Positions 23,809 through 28,538 of a DNA stretch of 28,538 nt are shown here, in pieces. Position numbers and translations under genes: made by a program. The stretch spans positions 1-28,538 of the forward strand of contig CAZVWF010000030.1 of NCBI GenBank assembly GCA_964630795.1, read 5' to 3'. The notes under the pieces were generated by a model. It saw nothing but the letters and a program-made list of their open reading frames with translations. It was not told the origin of the DNA and ran no database searches. Positions within the stretch are counted from its first letter, which is position 1; every line of letters starts with the position of its first letter. Source of the stretch: SZUA-117 sp964630795. GTDB lineage: Bacteria > Pseudomonadota > Gammaproteobacteria > Steroidobacterales > Woeseiaceae.

Positions 23809-24697
23809 TCGTCGCGGCGGGAGCCTCGTTTGCCGTGCCAAGCCGATTGCGCACATACCAGACGAACGACATCGCCGTTATCTTCATGACCAGCGCGTAG
23901 ACGAGCGTCGCGATCGCGAGCTCGGGTGACTTCAGGAAGGTAAACGCGACGAACAGGGCGAGCGACAGGTTCTGTACCCCCACCTCGAAAGTGATACTGG
24001 CGACCTGTGGAAAAGGTAGTCGCATCAGCTTGCCGAGCCCGTAACCGAAAGTCATTGCAGTAAGGTTGATCGCCGTCATCAGTACACCGGCTGTGAGCGC
24101 ATTCTCGACGATGGTGTCCCAGGCGGTAATCGTACCGATGACCACGATCACGATGAGGGCGATCAGGGTTGCCACGCGCAGCGGCTCGATAAGCCGAAGG
24201 GCGGCTTCCGGCGCGAAACGCCGAAAGGTCATGCCCAGGGCGACAGGTACGATGGTCAGCTGCGCCAGGGTCCACATCATGTCACTGGCCGGTAGTGACG
24301 GAATCGATGATTGATCCATGTGCAGGTTGAGCGCGAGCAATGTGAGGAACGGGACCGAGAAAACGGTAATGAAGCTGGCGACCGTGGTCAGTCCGATCGA
24401 CAGCGCGACATCGGCGCGGCTCGCGAATACATAAGCATTCGAAGTGATACCGCCCGGGCATGCGGCCAGGATGATGGCGCCCGCTGCGATTACCGGCGGG
24501 CTGTCAAAAAGATAGCCGAAGCCGATCGCAAGTGTCGGCAGGAACAGGAGTTGTGCGCACAGGCCGGCCGAAATCGCTTTCGGTTTACGCACGACCTCGA
24601 GCAGATTATCGATGGTGAGAGAAAGTCCCATCGCCACCATGACCGTGAACAGGAAGATCGGGACAAACTGCGTATAGAACGTCTCGAGGAACTCCAT
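23801..24697 (-). CDS. Bile acid:sodium symporter (BASS) family transporter
   Basis: The 298 residues form about ten hydrophobic helices with two BASS landmarks: AACPGGITSNAYVFASR in the first repeat and ITFEVGVQNLSLALFVA in the second, which line the sodium sites and substrate cleft in this family. BASS proteins carry organic anions such as bile acids, pantoate or sulfonates with sodium. The ATG is 8 bp after the stop of the PQQ dehydrogenase gene, so the two are co-transcribed. The cargo is probably the acid made or used by the neighbouring enzymes, which is not known. Confidence 0.87.
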   Translation of the reverse strand: MEFLETFYTQFVPIFLFTVMVAMGLSLTIDNLLEVVRKPKAISAGLCAQLLFLPTLAIGFGYLFDSPPVIAAGAIILAACPGGITSNAYVFASRADVALSIGLTTVASFITVFSVPFLTLLALNLHMDQSSIPSLPASDMMWTLAQLTIVPVALGMTFRRFAPEAALRLIEPLRVATLIALIVIVVIGTITAWDTIVENALTAGVLMTAINLTAMTFGYGLGKLMRLPFPQVASITFEVGVQNLSLALFVAFTFLKSPELAIATLVYALVMKITAMSFVWYVRNRLGTANEAPAATTT

Positions 24698-24705
24698 TGC
24701 AGGAC

Positions 24706-27006
24706 CTACTCGTCCGCGAGGGCCAGGGCGACCAGCTCGCCGGCCTGGTTCGCAGCGCCTGCCGCAACGACAATATATTGTTTGCCATTGATGGCATAGG
24801 TCATCGGGACGCCACTCTGACGGACGCCCATGTCGACTTCGGCGAGTATCTCGCCGGTCAGTTTGTCGTGGGCCCGGAACTTCGAGCCGCCGTAGGCGGC
24901 GCCATAGAGGCCGATACCTTCACCGGCGAACAAGAGTGACCGGGTGACGAGGAGGCCGGCCCGATCATCGTGGCCGGTGCGTGGCAAATCCACACCCTGA
25001 AGTTTTTCGTGGTTGACGATCTCTTCCGGCGTATCGCCATTTGCCATGACCCAGCGAATCTTGCCCGTATTGAGGTCGATGGCGGTGATCCGACCCCAGG
25101 GTGGCTTCAGGAGCGGCAGCCCGAAGGGGCCGTCAAGCGAGTCGCGACCCATCACGTAGCGCATGTTGGAGCGGTCCGGATCGCTGAGGAGGCCGTGCAC
25201 CACGGGCGAGGAGGTGGACGACACGTACATGATGCCGGTCTCCGGATCGGCGACGGCTCCCTGCCAGTTGGCGCCACCGACAGTACCGGGCATGACCAGC
25301 GTGCCGCGATTGTTTTCGGAGATCACCGTTGGTGGCGTATAAACAGGTCCCAGCGTGTACTGATCGGCGATGCGCTTCGCTTCTGCAAAGATCTCCGGGG
25401 TCAGGTCGTTCAAATCGGATTCCAGCACCCCATTCGGCTGGAAGTGTTCCGGCAGTGTGGGGAATGGTTGTGTTGGATGCGTAATCTCGCCAGGCACGGT
25501 GCTCGGTGCCACCGGTCTTTCTTCAATCGGCCAGACGGGTTCGCCGGTGCGGCGATCGAATACGAACGTAAAACCCTGCTTTGTGATCTGGGCGACGGCC
25601 GGGATCGGAACGCCATCAACCTCGATATCGATGAGTACCGGCGGGGCGGGCAGGTCGTAGTCCCAGATCGGGTGATGCACGGTCTGGAAGTGCCAGATGC
25701 GCTCGCCCGTGCGAACGTCGAGGCAGACAATGCTTTGCGCATAGAGATTACCGCCCGGGCGATGTCCGCCATAGTTATCCCCGGTCGGCGCCTCAAGCGG
25801 CAGGTAGACGTAGCCGAGATCGGGGTCGGCAGACATGGGAGCCCACACGCCGACATTGCCCGTGTATTCCCATGAGTCTTCGAGCCAGGTGTCGTGACCA
25901 AACTCACCCGGTTGAGGAATCGTATGAAAGATCCACAGTCGCTCACCGGTGTTTGCGTCGTAGGCTGTGACGTTGCCGACCGGCATTTCCTTCGTCGGCG
26001 GTGCGCCTCCCGCCGGGAAAGCTGAGCCGACAATAACGACGTCATTAACGATCATCGGCGGCGAGCTTGAACCAATCGGTGTTGTGATCGGGTCGATGTC
26101 CTGGTCGAGCTGTAATTTAAGATCGACGATGCCGTTATCGCCAAAGTCTTCACGCGGGCGCCCGGTTTTTGCGTCGAGCGCAATCAGCAGATAGCCGGGG
26201 GAGATGAGAAAGACGGTTTCCTTGTCTTCGCCGCGATAAATACTGACGCCGCGGCCCGGCCCTTTTCTCGGTGCATACTCGCCACGCTCGCCCTCGTCGA
26301 GCCGGTACATCCAGAGGGTTTCACCGGATTTCCCATCGATGGCGACGACCGCGCGACGTTGGCCTGCCGTCGCGTACAGAACACCATTGGCCATGACCGG
26401 CGTGGTTTGCAGGTTTGCCCACGGTACCGAACCGAAGTTGTCCGATTTCCAGCGCCAGGCAACCTCCAGGCGATCGACATTTTCGCGATTGATCAGGTCG
26501 AGCGCCGAATAATTCATGCTGCCGGCATCGCCCCGGTGGTGCAGCCACTCGGTCGTAATACCATCCGTTTCCACGGGTAGAGCGAGCGCGATGGCTTGCG
26601 TAGTTGCCGGCTCAACGAACGGGATGTCGGCGAGCTGCGCCGAGTCACCGCCGAGCGCCCGATCTCCCGGCGCGTAGCCGTTGCGATTGAGCATGAAGGC
26701 GACGATGGCTGCGTAATCTGTATCGCTCAATCCGCCCGGATTGGTAACCGGCATGGTTTGTCGGGTCAGGTCGAAGAACTGGCCGATGGACATCGCACGC
26801 CAGCGGTCGCGAAACGCGCGACCGGCGAGGTCCAGCCCGGCCTCGGCCCCTTCCAGTGCAGCGCCGTGGCAGACCGCGCAATCGCGAAGATACAGATCCC
26901 GGCCGACAGCAGCTTGCTCGAGCGTGTAGATGCCGGCGTCGGCATCCTGGGCGCGTACAACCTGTGCCAGGCACAGGAGGATCAGGAAGAGGGTGAGATT
27001 TTTCAT
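24706..27006 (-). CDS. Periplasmic PQQ-dependent dehydrogenase with N-terminal cytochrome c domain
   Basis: A signal peptide (MKNLTLFLILLCLAQVVRAQ) is followed by a class I cytochrome c domain with CAVCH at residues 43-47 and a probable axial Met85 in TRQTMPV. From about residue 150 an eight-bladed quinoprotein propeller follows, with repeated Trp-docking phrases such as NVTAYDANTGERLWIF, VYLPLEAPTGDNYGG, TVGGANWQGAVADPETGIMY and ITAIDLNTGKIRWV. The layout, with heme domain before propeller, is the reverse of type II alcohol dehydrogenases; the propeller looks closest to the glucose/quinate dehydrogenase group but without membrane helices. It would oxidise an alcohol, polyol or aldehyde in the periplasm and pass electrons through the heme. 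The 766-residue protein belongs to the leftward operon with an FAH-family hydrolase upstream and a BASS permease downstream. Substrate unknown. Confidence 0.88.
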   Translation of the reverse strand: MKNLTLFLILLCLAQVVRAQDADAGIYTLEQAAVGRDLYLRDCAVCHGAALEGAEAGLDLAGRAFRDRWRAMSIGQFFDLTRQTMPVTNPGGLSDTDYAAIVAFMLNRNGYAPGDRALGGDSAQLADIPFVEPATTQAIALALPVETDGITTEWLHHRGDAGSMNYSALDLINRENVDRLEVAWRWKSDNFGSVPWANLQTTPVMANGVLYATAGQRRAVVAIDGKSGETLWMYRLDEGERGEYAPRKGPGRGVSIYRGEDKETVFLISPGYLLIALDAKTGRPREDFGDNGIVDLKLQLDQDIDPITTPIGSSSPPMIVNDVVIVGSAFPAGGAPPTKEMPVGNVTAYDANTGERLWIFHTIPQPGEFGHDTWLEDSWEYTGNVGVWAPMSADPDLGYVYLPLEAPTGDNYGGHRPGGNLYAQSIVCLDVRTGERIWHFQTVHHPIWDYDLPAPPVLIDIEVDGVPIPAVAQITKQGFTFVFDRRTGEPVWPIEERPVAPSTVPGEITHPTQPFPTLPEHFQPNGVLESDLNDLTPEIFAEAKRIADQYTLGPVYTPPTVISENNRGTLVMPGTVGGANWQGAVADPETGIMYVSSTSSPVVHGLLSDPDRSNMRYVMGRDSLDGPFGLPLLKPPWGRITAIDLNTGKIRWVMANGDTPEEIVNHEKLQGVDLPRTGHDDRAGLLVTRSLLFAGEGIGLYGAAYGGSKFRAHDKLTGEILAEVDMGVRQSGVPMTYAINGKQYIVVAAGAANQAGELVALALADE

Positions 27007-27049
27007 GCGGCTTATCGTACCGAAAAGGCCGCGACCGCGTCAGCGTCTG

Positions 27050-28009
27050 TCAGGTTTTCCTGGCATCGATGATGGGATTGCTGAGGTAGCCAAGTCCGTC
27101 AATCTCGACATCCGTGGTCTCGTATTCGCGAAGGTCTATCCCCAGGTTGCCTTGCGGAAAAGCGTCAGTTCCCTTGACGGCCGTGCCGGTATGAACGCAA
27201 TCGCCAGGCTCCATCGTGAACCACGTCGCCGCCTCGGAAAGTACACGCTCGACTGTGAAGAAGTAGTTGGACGTGTAGTCATCGGCGTACAACTCACCGT
27301 CAACGTAACCTTTGATGTGCAGCTGATTAACGTCCTCAATTTCGTCGATCGTCGTGATCCACGGGCCCATCGCCGCAAACGTGTCTGCCGCTTTCGATCG
27401 CGCGTGATAGATGAAATACAGGTAGTTGTCATCCTCGAAGCGGTGTCGCCAATCCATGTGATGCGGAAAGATCAGCCCCTTGTCCTGCTTGAGCGCGATG
27501 GAGTCCTCTCCGAACTTGATGCCGCTTGCCGTGCAGTCGTTTGTCATCGTGAAACCGAATACGTGATCGAGGATGTTGTCCTCGCCAACGTCTTTTGCGA
27601 CTGACTTGAACACCGCTACCGGCTCCGGTTCCGGAATCGTCCGCCCGTGGCGCTCAAGGATCCGGATCGGTTTACCATGGCCCGTCAATGCCGAACGTCC
27701 TTTCATGAAGAACATCGGGCTGACCATCGGTCTATGCGCGGTCTGGTTCAGGTTGTTGTTATTGACGGCACAGCCAATAATCTTGGAGGCCTTTGGGTTG
27801 GGTGCGAGCCAGTCGGCTGCGGTCAGGTCGATCAGTTCCGCCTCGCCGGCGGCGCCACGTGCAATTCGTTTCTCCGCGTCTTCGAGCGCCGCCTCACCGC
27901 CGAGAATAAGGTCTTCCATACTCGATGGCGCCAGCGCCACGGCGTTTTCGTCGTCCACCCGTCCAATGACGGTCTCCTGCGCATTCATTCGAAGGGTGCC
28001 GAGCTTCAT
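27050..28009 (-). CDS. Fumarylacetoacetate hydrolase-family protein
   Basis: The 319-residue protein has the FAH fold in its C-terminal two thirds: KIIGCAVNNNNLNQTAHRP, MFFMKGRSALTGHGKPI, the acidic stretch EPEPVAVFKS, the NDCTASG motif, AAMGPWITTIDEIEDV and GDCVHTGTAVKG. The EPEP and NDC acidic residues are the likely divalent-metal ligands. It is clearly diverged from the HpaG-type protein at 16601-17461, carrying TGTAVKG where that has TGTPNGAG. Relatives hydrolyse or hydrate 2-oxo acids and 2,4-diketo acids. It is the first gene of the operon with the PQQ dehydrogenase (43 bp downstream) and the BASS permease, and diverges from the IclR gene. The true substrate is unknown. Confidence 0.83.
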   Translation of the reverse strand: MKLGTLRMNAQETVIGRVDDENAVALAPSSMEDLILGGEAALEDAEKRIARGAAGEAELIDLTAADWLAPNPKASKIIGCAVNNNNLNQTAHRPMVSPMFFMKGRSALTGHGKPIRILERHGRTIPEPEPVAVFKSVAKDVGEDNILDHVFGFTMTNDCTASGIKFGEDSIALKQDKGLIFPHHMDWRHRFEDDNYLYFIYHARSKAADTFAAMGPWITTIDEIEDVNQLHIKGYVDGELYADDYTSNYFFTVERVLSEAATWFTMEPGDCVHTGTAVKGTDAFPQGNLGIDLREYETTDVEIDGLGYLSNPIIDARKT

Positions 28010-28098
28010 CGTGTCAATCTCCGGGTAAACGGCCAGTGTGGCAATCCGACGCAGTCTGACAGCGGCGGATCATTAGGCAATAAGCTGTTTCGCATTAC

Positions 28099-28148
28099 GA
28101 TATAATATCCACCCGACTGACGTACCCAGGCAGAATAACAACAGTCGG
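28099..28148. promoter_or_regulatory. Divergent control region between FAH gene and iclR
   Basis: GATAT-A-ATATC (28099-28109) is an odd-centred palindrome containing TATAAT (28101-28106), a perfect -10 for the IclR gene, though no good -35 is visible. Just downstream CCGACTG (28113-28119) and CAGTCGG (28142-28148) form an inverted repeat with a 22-bp spacer. Either could be a binding site for the IclR protein; the second could also fold as a leader hairpin. Confidence 0.4.
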
Positions 28149-28160
28149 CCGGACAACAGC

Positions 28161-28538
28161 ATGAGTATAACGCCCGACAAAAACCTCGCGAAGTCATCGA
28201 CCGTCCACAGCGTCGTCGTCGCTTCGCAACTACTCGAATTCCTTGCGGAAAGTGGTCGTCCGCAGCGCGTGACCGATATCGCGGCGCACCTCGGCATGAC
28301 CAAAGCGCGGGTTTCCCGGCACCTGAGCACGCTGTCGGACTTGGGCCTGGTCGCGAAGATGCCGGACAAAAGCGGTTACCGGCTGGGACCGGCCCTGTTC
28401 CGGTTGTCGAATGCAGCACTCGACCAGTACGAAATCACGAACATCGCGTATCGGTACATGGTCGTGCTCAGAAACCAGGTCCAGGAATCGTTGTTGCTGG
28501 CGATCCCGGCTGGCGGCGATGCACTGGTCATAGGCCGG
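28161..28538 (+). CDS. IclR-family transcriptional regulator, 3' partial
   Basis: A frame from ATG 28161 stays open to the end of the window (126 codons). It carries an IclR winged helix-turn-helix (SVVVASQLLEFLAESG, then VTDIAAHLGMTKARVSRHLS with recognition helix, then GYRLGPALFRLSNAAL) and the beginning of the effector domain (ESLLLAIPAGGDALVIG). Its position 150 bp from the divergent FAH-PQQ-BASS operon suggests it controls that operon and itself in response to a small molecule. Confidence 0.85.
   Translation, partial: MSITPDKNLAKSSTVHSVVVASQLLEFLAESGRPQRVTDIAAHLGMTKARVSRHLSTLSDLGLVAKMPDKSGYRLGPALFRLSNAALDQYEITNIAYRYMVVLRNQVQESLLLAIPAGGDALVIGR

Noticed and set aside
24970..25875. Plus-strand frame of 301 codons inside the PQQ dehydrogenase gene
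   Set aside because: The minus strand here encodes a full quinoprotein with recognisable repeats; the plus-strand product resembles nothing.

Overview
The window is about 28.5 kb of chromosome-like DNA, fairly GC-rich and densely coding, with many 1-4 bp start/stop overlaps. It contains no rRNA, tRNA, CRISPR array or insertion sequence that I can see. The gene families (MoxR/DUF58/VWA operon, HPA-type aromatic catabolism, class I photolyase, BASS and PQQ systems) suggest a heterotrophic proteobacterium, most likely a gammaproteobacterium; this is inference from gene content only. Two runs of exactly 100 N (2039-2138 and 12631-12730) look like scaffold gaps of unknown true size, and each cuts a gene.

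Region 1 (1-11837, + strand) is one tightly packed operon. In order it holds the C-terminal part of a VWA/amidotransferase-like membrane protein, a secreted caspase/legumain-fold protein interrupted by the first gap, a secreted TPR protein with a zinc-metallopeptidase motif, a MoxR AAA+ ATPase, a DUF58 protein, a BatA-like membrane VWA protein, and an 1136-residue membrane-anchored coiled-coil protein. It resembles the MoxR-VWA systems proposed to work in assembly or quality control of envelope proteins, with two peptidase-like proteins added. The specific substrate is unknown.

Region 2 (11961-12730) is the N-terminal half of a photolyase running into the second gap. Region 3 (12775-14007, - strand) is an aldo/keto reductase and, behind it, the decayed C-terminal third of a flavin reductase.

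Region 4 (14011-23808) is a 4-hydroxyphenylacetate/homoprotocatechuate-type meta-cleavage cluster. A MarR regulator and an HpaB-type flavin-dependent hydroxylase run rightward. A leftward operon carries the HpaH-type hydratase, HpaI-type aldolase, an FAH-family HpaG-type enzyme and a second MarR regulator (HpaR type). A rightward operon carries the HpaF isomerase, HpaE dehydrogenase, small and large subunits of a LigAB-type extradiol dioxygenase, and an aromatic-acid MFS transporter. The two operons diverge from a compact promoter region with a shared -10 and a perfect 16-bp palindrome. Together the enzymes account for every step from 4-hydroxyphenylacetate to pyruvate plus succinic semialdehyde, except that no intact flavin reductase for the hydroxylase is present.

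Region 5 (23801-28538) is a leftward three-gene operon (FAH-family hydrolase, PQQ dehydrogenase with an N-terminal cytochrome c domain, bile-acid:sodium-symporter-family permease). It diverges from an IclR regulator that runs off the window. It looks like a separate uptake and oxidation module of unknown substrate.
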